Below are positions 1 through 6,612 of a DNA stretch of 19,591 nucleotides, piece after piece. Origin of the DNA: an uncultured Clostridia bacterium (lineage in GTDB: Bacteria > Bacillota > Clostridia > TANB77 > CAG-508); contig CAPBNZ010000001.1 in NCBI GenBank assembly GCA_948585895.1, forward strand, positions 1-19,591. The letters run 5' to 3'. Below the pieces are notes generated by a model, which was given only the letters and a program-made list of their open reading frames with translations, was not told the DNA's origin and did not search any database. Made by a program: the position numbers and the translations under genes. Numbering within the stretch: position 1 is the stretch's first letter; every line of letters begins with the position of its first letter.

Positions 1-1
1 A

Positions 2-157
2 GAAAAATATATATTATCTTATGAAGAAATTAAGAACATTATAGGATTTCAAATAGATCATTCATTTTTAACTTATAAGAAAGAAGCAAAAGAATATGGA
101 TATGAAGCCTACAAAGTATCTATGAAAGAAAAAACAGTAATTTTCAATAAGGTATAA
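2..157 (+). CDS. Small hypothetical protein, 3' part only
   Basis: An open frame enters from the left edge and ends at TAA 155-157, giving the last 51 residues. The visible part contains YEEIKNIIGFQIDHSF and ends with KEKTVIFNKV. The pattern of a YxxI-IIGF helix, an aromatic HSF step and a terminal TVxF strand resembles small DUF7662-like proteins found near mobile elements, but this is recalled rather than searched. No function is assigned. The next gene starts about 37 bases downstream in the same direction, so the two may be cotranscribed. Confidence 0.5.
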   Translation, partial: EKYILSYEEIKNIIGFQIDHSFLTYKKEAKEYGYEAYKVSMKEKTVIFNKV

Positions 158-193
158 CTAGGAATTACAATTCAAAAAGGAGTGATGCTAATT

Positions 194-563
194 ATGAATT
201 ATAGTTATGTAATGGGAATTAATAATATTGATATACTTAAACAAAATAATTTTAAAATCAAATATTTTGGAAATAATTATGGAGTTATCTTTGATGACAA
301 TAAGATTGAATTGTTTGAAAAATATATATGTGAAACGCTTGAAAATGGATTTTGGAATGAATATCTAGGTAAAGATGGTATTTATCTTTAAATTTGAAAA
401 CAGCGAAATAAAAAGATATGTATTAAATAAAGATAATGAAAAAGAAGTACTGAAGTTATGTTGTGAATTTGCAGATTGTAAATTCAAATCTATTGATAAA
501 ATGTTAAAAGATAATAGTTTTTATGCGGAAAGTTATTATACAGAAAATATTGGAAAATCCTAG
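194..563 (+). pseudogene. Hypothetical small protein gene with a frame break
   Basis: Two overlapping frames lie here. The first, from GTG 182, ATG 185 or ATG 194 (AAGGAG sits just upstream), ends at TAA 391. The second runs from ATG 375 to TAG 563 and has only a weak AGG before its ATG. Skipping one G near 372-375 joins them as ...YLGKD-VFIFKFENSE..., giving one acidic, lysine-rich protein of about 122 residues. The join reads naturally, so one gene with an indel is more likely than two genes. The break is at GATGGTA and contains no CGG, unlike the five other frame breaks in the window, so it may be an ordinary mutation. The family is not recognised. Two genuine overlapping genes remain possible. 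Confidence 0.5.
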
Positions 564-572
564 AAATTGTAT

Positions 573-601
573 TTGACAAATACAAAATAATGTGTTATTA
601 T
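573..601 (+). promoter_or_regulatory. SigmaA-type promoter for a short plus-strand RNA
   Basis: TTGACA (573-578), a 17-base spacer and TATTAT (596-601) form a near-consensus promoter. Transcription would start near 608. Only about 80 bases separate that start from an intrinsic terminator at 653-687 and no ORF with a ribosome binding site lies between them, so the product is predicted to be a small non-coding RNA. Confidence 0.65.
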
Positions 602-629
602 TTAATTACAAAATAAATGAACTTTGAAT

Positions 630-645
630 ATCGCTAGTATTCAAA
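630..645 (+). repeat. 16-bp direct repeat, copy 1
   Basis: ATCGCTAGTATTCAAA is identical to 855-870. It sits in the predicted small RNA. On the opposite strand this copy has no open frame after a possible ATG (ATG ATT TGA), so it does not encode a second peptide. Confidence 0.85.
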
Positions 646-652
646 TCATGAC

Positions 653-687
653 AGTGTGTGTACCACGAATACACATGCTATTTTTTT
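653..687 (+). terminator. Intrinsic terminator of the small plus-strand RNA
   Basis: Arms 653-662 and 670-679 pair (six Watson-Crick pairs nearest the loop, then two wobbles and two more pairs) around loop CCACGAA. A run of seven T follows at 681-687. The T-run lies directly opposite the terminator of the convergent minus-strand gene. Confidence 0.7.
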
Positions 688-690
688 GTC

Positions 691-720
691 AAAAAATAGA
701 GCAGACCACGAATCTGCTCT
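691..720 (-). terminator. Intrinsic terminator of the minus-strand small gene
   Basis: On the minus strand AGAGCAGA pairs perfectly with TCTGCTCT (positions 720-713 and 705-698) around a 7-base loop, followed by A and six T (697-691). The loop on the plus strand reads CCACGAA, the same as in the hairpin at 653-687, so the two transcripts carry mutually complementary loops. Confidence 0.75.
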
Positions 721-734
721 ACGACTAAATACAG

Positions 735-875
735 CTAATTAGTCTTAACTTTGTTGTCATCTTGCATTTGCTTATGTTGTTGTTCTAATTGTTGTTGTAA
801 TCTAATGTTTTTTTCTCTTTCTGCTATGTACTTGTCAGCAAAATGCAAAATTAAATCGCTAGTATTCAAAACCAT
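735..875 (-). CDS. 46-aa peptide of a type I TA-like locus
   Basis: The ORF starts at ATG 875-873 behind a strong ribosome binding site (GGAAAGGGGG on the minus strand) and ends at TAG 737-735. The peptide begins MVLNTSDLILHFADKYIAER, then becomes glutamine- and charge-rich (RLQQQLEQQHKQMQDD) and is probably helical or coiled coil. It has no membrane segment, so it does not look like a classical hydrophobic type I toxin. It has its own promoter (934-962) and terminator (691-720). Codons 2-8 are fully complementary to the convergent small RNA, which implies control of its translation. Function unknown; it could be a toxin, a regulator, or a small excision-type protein of the element. Confidence 0.65.
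   Translation of the reverse strand: MVLNTSDLILHFADKYIAEREKNIRLQQQLEQQHKQMQDDNKVKTN
855..870 (-). repeat. 16-bp direct repeat, copy 2, in the small ORF start region
   Basis: This is identical on the plus strand to 630-645. On the minus strand it reads through codons 2-8 of the 46-aa ORF, so pairing with the small RNA would cover the translation initiation region. Confidence 0.85.
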
Positions 876-1476
876 AACCCCCTTTCCGCCTTTTAGAAAA
901 GGCTAGCCTTTCCTTTAACGTAAGGTTGTTAATATATTACTATAATTTTATATTCAAAACAAGCGAACATAATAAAATGTTACAAGTTTTTTCCAATTAT
1001 TTGTTGTCAAATTTTTATAGATGTAAGATTTTTCGCATAAATAATATCAAATATTGGGTAATTTTTTAAGTAGTAAATTTGATAGATATAAATTAAGAAA
1101 AACCTTAATAATTAACGGTTCTAAAATATTAATTTGATAGTTATTCTAAATAACTGAAACATAAATTTTTATAAAAAATAAAAATTTTTTTAATTTACGG
1201 TTGGATTTTTGAAAAAATATGGATGTATATATAATAGAGGGATAATTTTTTTAAACTTTTTTAAAATTAGGAAAGGAAAATTTGAAAAAGACCTCTATAT
1301 ATAAAATATGGGATAATTATAAATCAAAGAAAGGGGGAATTGTAATACCATAAAACAATAAAGATATAGTGTTTAACCTTTAAGATAAGCCCTTTAAATC
1401 AACGATTTATATGTGAATAATAAAGTTTCTTTAGCATATAAATTGAATAAATATTAATAAATTAACAGGAGAAAAT
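876..1476. other. 600-base AT-rich stretch without a convincing gene
   Basis: Apart from the minus-strand promoter at 934-962 and a possible plus-strand promoter (TTTTGA at 1207-1212, TATAAT at 1230-1235), I see no supported gene. A 23-codon frame, TTG 1282 to TAA 1353, has AAGGAAAA before it (MKKTSIYKIWDNY...) and cannot be confirmed. Base composition is extremely AT-rich, as is usual near the recombinase end of such elements. Confidence 0.5.
934..962 (-). promoter_or_regulatory. Promoter of the 46-aa ORF
   Basis: On the minus strand TTGTTT (962-957), 17 bases and TAATAT (939-934) are correctly spaced. The transcript would begin near 927, giving a leader of about 50 nt. That leader contains the palindrome AAGGCTAGCCTT and a CCTTTT-CTA-AAAAGG hairpin just before the ribosome binding site, which could restrain translation. 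Confidence 0.45.
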
Positions 1477-1581
1477 ATGAACGAAACATTTAAAATTAAT
1501 GTGTATTTTGATGAAAAGGGTGAAGAAATCGAAAATTTAATATCTCATTTTTTAATTGATCTATTAGAGAAAAATGGATAA
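1477..1581 (+). CDS. 34-aa small protein upstream of the recombinase
   Basis: ATG 1477 follows ACAGGAGAAAAT, a good ribosome binding site, and the frame ends at TAA 1579-1581. The peptide (MNETFKINVYFDEKGEEIEN then a hydrophobic-acidic helix LISHFLIDLLEKNG) is acidic and compact. Small transposon-encoded proteins of this kind often precede large serine recombinases in clostridial elements. A regulatory or directionality role is conceivable but unproven. It is below usual gene-calling length. Confidence 0.6.
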   Translation: MNETFKINVYFDEKGEEIENLISHFLIDLLEKNG

Positions 1582-1677
1582 TAAATTTTTATTATTTCAG
1601 TATTTGAATTCCCTAAAAAGTTAGTTATAATGGATAGGAATTCAAATTGTTTTTATCAAGCATGGGAAGGAGGAGAA

Positions 1678-3247
1678 ATGCTTGAGACAATAAAAACAGT
1701 AATTTACAAGGTAGCAATTTATATAAGATTATCCAAAGAAGATGTAGATAAGGGATTTGACGAAAGTGAAAGTATTATCAACCAAAAATCCTTATTAACA
1801 GAATATGTAGGAAATTTAGGCTGGGAATATGAATTAGTAGATACTTATATTGATCCAGGATATACAGGTACAAACTTTAATAGACCAGATTTCCAAAGAA
1901 TGATTAGAGATATCGAAAACGGAAAAGTAAATATGGTCATAACAAAAGACTTATCACGTTTAGGTCGTGATTACATAGAAACAGGAGAATATATTGAAAA
2001 ATGGTTTCCAGAGCATGAAGTAAGATATGTTTCTGTAACAGATGGGATAGACACTTTTGCCACTAATAATGGCAATAATGATATAGCACCATTTAAATCT
2101 ATCTTAAATGATATGTATTCCAAAGATTTATCTAAAAAGATTAGGACAGCCTTACATACCATGCAAAAACAAGGAAAATGGGTAGGAGGAAAAACAGCAC
2201 TAGGATATGTAAAAGACCCAAACGATAAAAACAAATTGATGATATGTGAGCCAGAAGCGGAAATCGTAAAAACTATTTTTAATATGGCAAGTTTACGGAG
2301 AAGAAATAGGAACCATTAAAAATTATCTAAATGACAACAAAATACCAACAGCAAATCAATTAAGATACAACAAAGCAACATTTTGGGAAAACAAAACAGT
2401 AAAAAACATCTTAAAAAATGAGGTGTATATTGGAAATACAGTCCAAAATAAAAGAAGTAGAATAAGTTATAAAAACAGAAAATTAAGAAGTAATCCACAA
2501 GAACAGTGGAACATTGTGGAAAACACACACGAACCAATCATTGAAAAGCAGCTTTTTGACAAAGTACAAAAAATGGTAATTGTGCAAAAATATAATAGAA
2601 ATGAAAAAAAACATAAGTTTTTATTAGATGGATTATTGTTTTGTTATGAATGCAAACACAAAATAGGAGTAAGAGGAAAGAAAAACGGCTATATGTTTAT
2701 GATATGTAATAATTATCGTAGAAACTCAAAATTAGGACTTTGTACATCACATGGATTTAGCTATGAATCATTAGAAAAAACAATACTACAATACATAAAG
2801 AATTTATTTTTAGCAATCGATAATAAGAAAATAGAATTGAACGTAAAAAACAATCAAACAAAACAAGATTATGGAAAAATGCTAAAACAGAAACAAACAG
2901 AAATTAACCTTATAAAAGATAACATAGACAAAATGTATGTTGACAAATTAAACGGTAAAGTTAGCGAAGAAATGTATGAAAGGGTATTTAACAAACTAAT
3001 CAATGAAGTAAATGAAAAAGAAAAGGAATACAATGAGTTAAAAAACAAAAAAGAAAATGCTATGCAAGATGATAGTAAAGAGATAGAAAACATTGTTAAA
3101 GAATTTTTAAAACTAGAAAAGCCGACACCTGAAATAATGAAGGTAATTATTAATAAAATAGAAATACACCAAGATAAGCAGGTAGATATCATTTTTAATT
3201 TTAAGAGATTAAATGATATTAATATCAAAAATGCACAAAACGACTAA
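1678..3247 (+). CDS. Large serine recombinase, read through a +1 shift at CGG
   Basis: Site-specific recombinase of the TnpX/TndX type, expected to excise and integrate the element. The start is ATG 1678 behind GGAAGGAGG; an in-frame ATG at 1630 lacks such a site. The N-terminal resolvase domain has catalytic Ser19 in YIRLSKED and the SRLGRD motif near residues 93-98. The PF07508-type recombinase domain follows, then a zinc ribbon starting FCYEC (Cys322, Cys325) and a long charged coiled-coil tail. Codon 207 is CGG (2296-2298), and the zero frame stops at 2319 after 213 residues. Skipping C2296 gives ...SLGEEIGTIKNYLND... and a full 522-aa protein of normal length, as in four host genes. Without the shift the DNA-binding half would be lost. 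Confidence 0.85.
2293..2299 (+). promoter_or_regulatory. Putative +1 frameshift site TTA CGG A (recombinase)
   Basis: The zero frame reads AGT TTA CGG AGA, and the product requires AGT TTA (C) GGA GAA. One base is skipped and glycine is read. The site is identical in its seven core bases to the permease site at 3854-3860. Confidence 0.75.
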
Positions 3248-3273
3248 TCTAATATTGGATATTAGATTAGTCG
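3241..3273. repeat. Perfect 15-bp inverted repeat over the recombinase stop
   Basis: Arms 3241-3255 and 3259-3273 are perfect reverse complements around loop TGG and include the recombinase stop codon. There is no T-run downstream on the plus strand, and a short TTTT follows on the minus strand. It may stabilise the mRNA end, act as a terminator for antisense transcription, or be an element-end structure. Confidence 0.7.
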
Positions 3274-3312
3274 AAACAAAAAAATCAAAACTGTCTATTT
3301 TGACATCAACCA

Positions 3313-3489
3313 GAAGCTATCAGTATGTCAGACAGAGTAATTGTACTAAATGCAAGACCAGGAAGCGTAAAAGATATTCACAAGATAGAGTTTGGAATGG
3401 AAAATAGAAATCCAATTAATTGTAGAGAAAATCCTAAATTTAGTCAATATTTCAATACTTTATGGAAGGAGCTTGGAGTCGATGAATAG
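3313..3489 (+). pseudogene. 3' fragment of an ABC-transporter ATPase gene (SsuB/TauB-like)
   Basis: From GAA 3313 the frame reads EAISMSDRVIVLNARPG and continues to ...WKELGVDE, ending at TAG 3487-3489. This is the conserved region after the H-loop and the C-terminus of nitrate/sulfonate/taurine-family import ATPases. Walker A, the signature motif and Walker B are all missing, and the upstream sequence in this frame meets a stop (TGA at 3301-3303). The gene was evidently cut by the mobile element, with the other part probably beyond the left edge. An ATG at 3325 with no clear ribosome binding site could start only a useless fragment. Its stop overlaps the permease start (ATGAATAG), as in an intact operon. 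Confidence 0.8.
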
Positions 3490-4292
3490 ACAACTAATAT
3501 CAAAAGAAAGAAAACAATATTTAAAACATAAAAAGTATAAACAGCATATGGTATTATTAACACAAATAGCAATATTAGTGGGATTTCTTGCCATATGGGA
3601 AGTATTAGCAAATAAAAAAATAATTGATAGCTTTATGATGAGTCAACCAAGTAGAATATGGGAAACTTTTATGAATTTGAGTTCAAATGACTTAATAGAG
3701 CATATAGGAATTACAGTATATGAAACAATAGTAGGATTTTTACTAGGAACAGGATTAGGAATTATAATTGCTATTATTCTATGGTGGTCAGATTTCTTAT
3801 CAAAAGTAGCGGAACCATATTTAGTTGTGTTAAATAGCTTACCAAAAGTTGCTTTACGGACCTGTTATTATTATATGGGCAGGGGCAGGAATGCCAGCTA
3901 TTATTGTAATGGCAATAGCAATTTCTTTAATTGTAACAATCTTAGAAAACCTAAATGGATTTTTAAAAACAGACCAAGAAGTTATTAAAATGGCAAAAAC
4001 CTTTAAAGCAAACAAATGGCAAGTATTGACGAAAATTGTTATACCAGCAAATTTATCGACCTTTATTAACTCTTTAAAAGTTAACATCGGACTTTCTTTA
4101 GTTGGTGTGATATCAGGAGAGTTTTTAGTATCAAAAGCAGGACTTGGCTATTTAATTGTATATGGAGGGCAAGTATTTAAACTAGATTTAGTTATGACCA
4201 GTGTTATTATATTAGGAATTGTGGCAGGAATTATGTATGCAGCAGTTTTATTATTAGAAAAATTTATCCTAAATTCAAAGAAATTTAAATAA
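3482..4292 (+). CDS. ABC transporter permease (SsuC/TauC type), +1 shift at CGG
   Basis: Inner-membrane permease of the BPD_transp_1 family, importing an unidentified small organic solute. ATG 3482 follows GGAAGGAG and overlaps the stop of the truncated ATPase gene. A first membrane segment lies near residues 20-37 and several more follow. The EAA-type coupling region appears as LNSLPKVALGPVIIIW. Codon 126 is CGG (3857-3859), which in zero frame leads to a stop at 3988 after 168 residues. Skipping C3857 gives ALGPV, the conserved family sequence, and a 269-aa product of usual length. The partner ATPase is disrupted, so the system may be non-functional unless another ATPase substitutes. Confidence 0.85.
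3854..3860 (+). promoter_or_regulatory. Putative +1 frameshift site TTA CGG A (permease)
   Basis: GCT TTA CGG ACC in zero frame becomes GCT TTA (C) GGA CCT, restoring L-G-P-V of the permease loop. The conserved family sequence makes the required glycine position unambiguous here. Confidence 0.8.
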
Positions 4293-4311
4293 AAACTAAG
4301 GAGGGAACATT

Positions 4312-5319
4312 TTGAAAAAAAGAATTATTGTAATCGTAATTATGCTAGCTGTGTTATTTAGCATAGTAGGAGTTGTTATCAATCAAAAAAATAAAAATAA
4401 CCAAGAATTAAAAAGCATTAAAGTGAATGAAGTAACACGTTCTGTATTTTATGCACCACAATATGTAGCTATTAATAATGGATATTTCAAAGAAAATGGA
4501 ATGGATATAGAGTTAACTACAGGGCAAGGAGCAGATGCTGTTATGACAGCCGTATTAGCAAATCAGTGTGATATTGGATTTGCAGGTCCAGAAGCTTCTA
4601 TTTATGTTTATAATGAAGGAAAAGAAGATTATTGTCAAGTATTTGCACAAATGACAAAAAAAGATGGATCATTTCTAGTTGCTAGAAATCAGACCTCGAA
4701 TTTTAGTTGGCAAGACTTAAAAGGAAAAACAGTAATTCCAGGAAGAAAAGGTGGAGTACCTTATATGACATTAGAATATGTATTAAAGAAAAATAGATTA
4801 GACCCACAAAAGGATGTAGTATTAGATGATAGTATCAAATTCGATTTAATGGCAGGTGCCTTTGCAAGTGGCGATGCAGATTATGTCACATTATTTGAAC
4901 CAACAGCATCTTTAACACAAAATCAAGAAAAAGGATATGTGGTAGCATCAGTAGGAGAAGCAGCAGGAGAAATTCCATATACAGCTTACTTTACAAAAAA
5001 AAGTTATATTGAGAACAATGAAGATACCATTCAAAAATTTACAAATGCCATTTATAAAGGACAACAATGGGTAAAAGAGCATAGTTCAAAAGAAATAGCA
5101 GAATCGATACAAAGCTTTTTCCCAGATACAGATGTAGAATTACTAGCAACTGTATTACAAAACTATAAAGATATTGATGCATGGAATGATACACCAATAT
5201 TAAAAGAAGAAGCATTTAATCGATTAGAAGAAGTTATGACAATGGCTGGAGAATTAAAAGAAAAGGCACCATATGATAAAATTGTCAACAATCAATATGC
5301 ACAAAAAGCAACGAAATAA
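4312..5319 (+). CDS. ABC transporter substrate-binding protein (NMT1/SsuA-like)
   Basis: Extracytoplasmic solute receptor for the preceding permease. The start is TTG 4312 behind AAGGAGGG; no ATG fits. An N-terminal hydrophobic segment (about residues 4-24) acts as signal or anchor, and I see no lipobox cysteine, which is unusual for a Gram-positive binding protein. The mature part shows the family pattern YAPQYVAINNGYFKENGMD, then DAVMTAVLANQCDIGFAGPE, then a G-x-GGVPYMTLEY loop. Family members bind nitrate, sulfonates, taurine or pyrimidine thiamine precursors; the ligand cannot be chosen from sequence alone. At 335 aa it is of normal length and contains no CGG codon. It is probably cotranscribed with the permease, 19 bases upstream. 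Confidence 0.85.
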   Translation: MKKRIIVIVIMLAVLFSIVGVVINQKNKNNQELKSIKVNEVTRSVFYAPQYVAINNGYFKENGMDIELTTGQGADAVMTAVLANQCDIGFAGPEASIYVYNEGKEDYCQVFAQMTKKDGSFLVARNQTSNFSWQDLKGKTVIPGRKGGVPYMTLEYVLKKNRLDPQKDVVLDDSIKFDLMAGAFASGDADYVTLFEPTASLTQNQEKGYVVASVGEAAGEIPYTAYFTKKSYIENNEDTIQKFTNAIYKGQQWVKEHSSKEIAESIQSFFPDTDVELLATVLQNYKDIDAWNDTPILKEEAFNRLEEVMTMAGELKEKAPYDKIVNNQYAQKATK

Positions 5320-5350
5320 ATGTTGATACAGAAAAATTAATGGAAAAGCA

Positions 5351-5529
5351 ATAAAACTCTTCTAGCACTTCAATCCAGTTATCTATTATTTTTCACATTT
5401 TTATCTTGCAACCGAATCAATAAAGCTTTCTTATAGAGTGTTCTAATCATACTTGTTAGGGCTTATTTGGTTGCTTATCCAGTATTGTAGAGTAATAGTA
5501 AATGTATTAAAGTAGTAGAAGAGTTTTAT
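5351..5529. repeat. MITE-like block with 14-bp terminal inverted repeats
   Basis: ATAAAACTCTTCTA (5351-5364) is the exact reverse complement of 5516-5529, and the match continues imperfectly inward (ACTT[C/T]AAT). Inside, GCAACC near 5407 pairs with GGTTGC near 5469, so the whole 179 bases can fold into one long branched hairpin. No coding frame is present. It could be a miniature inverted-repeat element or a structured intergenic RNA. Confidence 0.5.
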
Positions 5530-5542
5530 CATTTCTTTTGAT

Positions 5543-5887
5543 TTAGTTAAATTGGTGTTTTAATTTAATTAAAATTGTAATTGAAATAATAAGATTCACA
5601 CCAACTAGTATTTTTATACTTCCCAATAGAGGCAGTAAGTTTTGTTTTTTAAGATGCTTGGTAAGTATATCAAAATCAATTGTAAAATTATCGTATAAAT
5701 TTGAACTTACATTTGTATCCATAGAAGTATTTATATTATTTAATGTTACATAGTTTTTTTCATTTTCGACCTTTAATTGTTTAGTAATAGATTTCATAAC
5801 ATTAATAGAGACCATACTAGTTAAGATTATATTTATGAGAACAATTACTATAATTAAAGCTGTTTTCTTTAATTTATAGCTATCCAT
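5543..5887 (-). CDS. Small two-segment membrane protein, unknown
   Basis: A 114-aa protein with a hydrophobic stretch near residues 9-30 (ALIIVIVLINIILTS), a polar asparagine/serine/lysine-rich middle that would lie outside the membrane, and a second hydrophobic stretch near 86-107. The family is not recognised. A well-formed promoter lies immediately upstream (5899-5927), supporting expression. However, the start codon is only about five bases past the predicted transcript start and lacks a ribosome binding site, so translation would be nearly leaderless or begin elsewhere. Confidence 0.5.
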   Translation of the reverse strand: MDSYKLKKTALIIVIVLINIILTSMVSINVMKSITKQLKVENEKNYVTLNNINTSMDTNVSSNLYDNFTIDFDILTKHLKKQNLLPLLGSIKILVGVNLIISITILIKLKHQFN

Positions 5888-5898
5888 GTGTTAAACTA

Positions 5899-5927
5899 AT
5901 CATAAATAAATTTAGTAGATTTGTAAA
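5899..5927 (-). promoter_or_regulatory. Promoter of the small membrane protein gene
   Basis: Minus-strand TTTACA (5927-5922), a 17-base spacer and TATGAT (5904-5899). The predicted start near 5892 leaves almost no leader before ATG 5887. Confidence 0.5.
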
Positions 5928-6054
5928 CATATTTAAACTTATTTTAATAACTATTATTGAAATAATGAGTTTGCATAATTTTAGCCAGTTATTTAAAATA
6001 CACCAGAAGCAAGAATTATAGGATAAAAATTTACACATAAATGCCAAAAAAATA

Positions 6055-6083
6055 TTGACATATAAAACTTATAGTGTTATATT
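6055..6083 (+). promoter_or_regulatory. Promoter of the XRE regulator gene
   Basis: TTGACA (6055-6060), 17 bases and TATATT (6078-6083) are near consensus. XRE repressors commonly bind their own promoters, but no clear long palindrome is visible here. Confidence 0.75.
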
Positions 6084-6107
6084 TACCAGTGAAAGGAAAG
6101 TGATACT

Positions 6108-6437
6108 ATGGAAATTGATTATAAGATAATAGGACAAAGGATAAAAGAAGCAAGAAAAAGGAAAGAATGGTCACAAGAAAAGCTATCAGAAGAAATTGAT
6201 GTAGCAGTTGCTTATATTAGTCGAATCGAAAGGGGAGAGCAAGTTAATTTAAAACGACTAGCTCAAATTAGTAAGGCATTAGGTATAAGTTTGGAATACT
6301 TAATAGAGGGAACGGCAACAGAAGCCTCTAATTATTTGGATAAAGAATTATATGAAACCTTACTTACTTGTACACCAGCAAAACAAAGACTAATTTACAA
6401 TATAGCAAAAATAGTATCAAATGCAAAGTTTGTATAA
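6108..6437 (+). CDS. XRE-family helix-turn-helix transcriptional regulator
   Basis: A 109-aa cytoplasmic DNA-binding protein. Residues about 8-68 form the HTH_3 (Cro/C1-type) domain: IGQRIKEARKRKEWSQEKLS, then a recognition-helix region VAVAYISRIERGEQ, then LKRLAQISKALGISLEYL. The short C-terminal tail (about 40 residues) has no recognisable ligand or peptidase domain. ATG 6108 follows AAGGAAAGTG. The gene has its own promoter at 6055-6083 and is followed by about 175 non-coding bases before smc, so it is probably a single-gene unit. Its targets are unknown; this size is common both in mobile elements and as core regulators. Confidence 0.85.
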   Translation: MEIDYKIIGQRIKEARKRKEWSQEKLSEEIDVAVAYISRIERGEQVNLKRLAQISKALGISLEYLIEGTATEASNYLDKELYETLLTCTPAKQRLIYNIAKIVSNAKFV

Positions 6438-6564
6438 AAAATAGGTAATGTTAGGAAAGATAGCCCAGAAATTGAGAAAGAATTGATTTTGTTATTTGGG
6501 TTGACAGTATTGACCAAACAGTAATAAGTGGCAATCTTTAGGGGAATTAGCGGAAAAAATAAAC

Positions 6565-6591
6565 TTTACAAAAAAACAAAAATAGTATAAA
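6565..6591 (+). promoter_or_regulatory. Possible smc promoter
   Basis: TTTACA (6565-6570), a short 15-base spacer and TATAAA (6586-6591) lie 22 bases before the smc start. A second candidate with TTGACA at 6501-6506 lies further up. The usual upstream neighbour rnc is absent. Confidence 0.35.
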
Positions 6592-6612
6592 CTTAAATAC
6601 AGGTGATAATAA

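Larger units (their letters stand above)
608..687 (+). ncRNA. Predicted antisense RNA of about 80 nt
   Basis: The RNA is bounded by the promoter at 573-601 and the hairpin plus U-run at 653-687. Positions 630-645 (ATCGCTAGTATTCAAA) repeat exactly at 855-870, which lies inside the start of the opposite-strand ORF (735-875). The RNA is therefore perfectly complementary over 16 nt to that mRNA at codons 2-8. Its terminator loop CCACGAA (663-669) is also complementary to the loop UUCGUGG of the mRNA's own terminator hairpin. Both contacts suggest a trans-paired antisense regulator like RNA II of the pAD1 par locus. Ends and function are predicted, not observed. Confidence 0.55.
1..3314. mobile_element. 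Right end of an integrated mobile element
   Basis: This stretch holds a large serine recombinase, small ORFs and a toxin-antitoxin-like RNA locus, and stops where the 3' fragment of an ABC ATPase gene begins. The ATPase reading frame becomes recognisable at EAISMSD, whose first codon GAA starts at 3313, and its upstream part is absent from the window. Known TnpX/TndX-type recombinases exchange at a GA dinucleotide, so GA at 3313-3314 is a candidate crossover core. The left end and the 5' half of the ATPase gene would lie beyond the left edge. The boundary and the assignment of the genes at 2-563 to the element are inference. Confidence 0.55.

Noticed and set aside
1282..1353. 23-codon ORF starting at TTG
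   Set aside because: It has a plausible ribosome binding site, but it is too short in AT-rich DNA to support without conservation.
6438..6612. Gene remnant before smc (e.g. a frame ending SLGELAEKINFTKKQK)
   Set aside because: Short protein-like stretches appear in different frames with stops and no start; nothing recognisable such as rnc is present.
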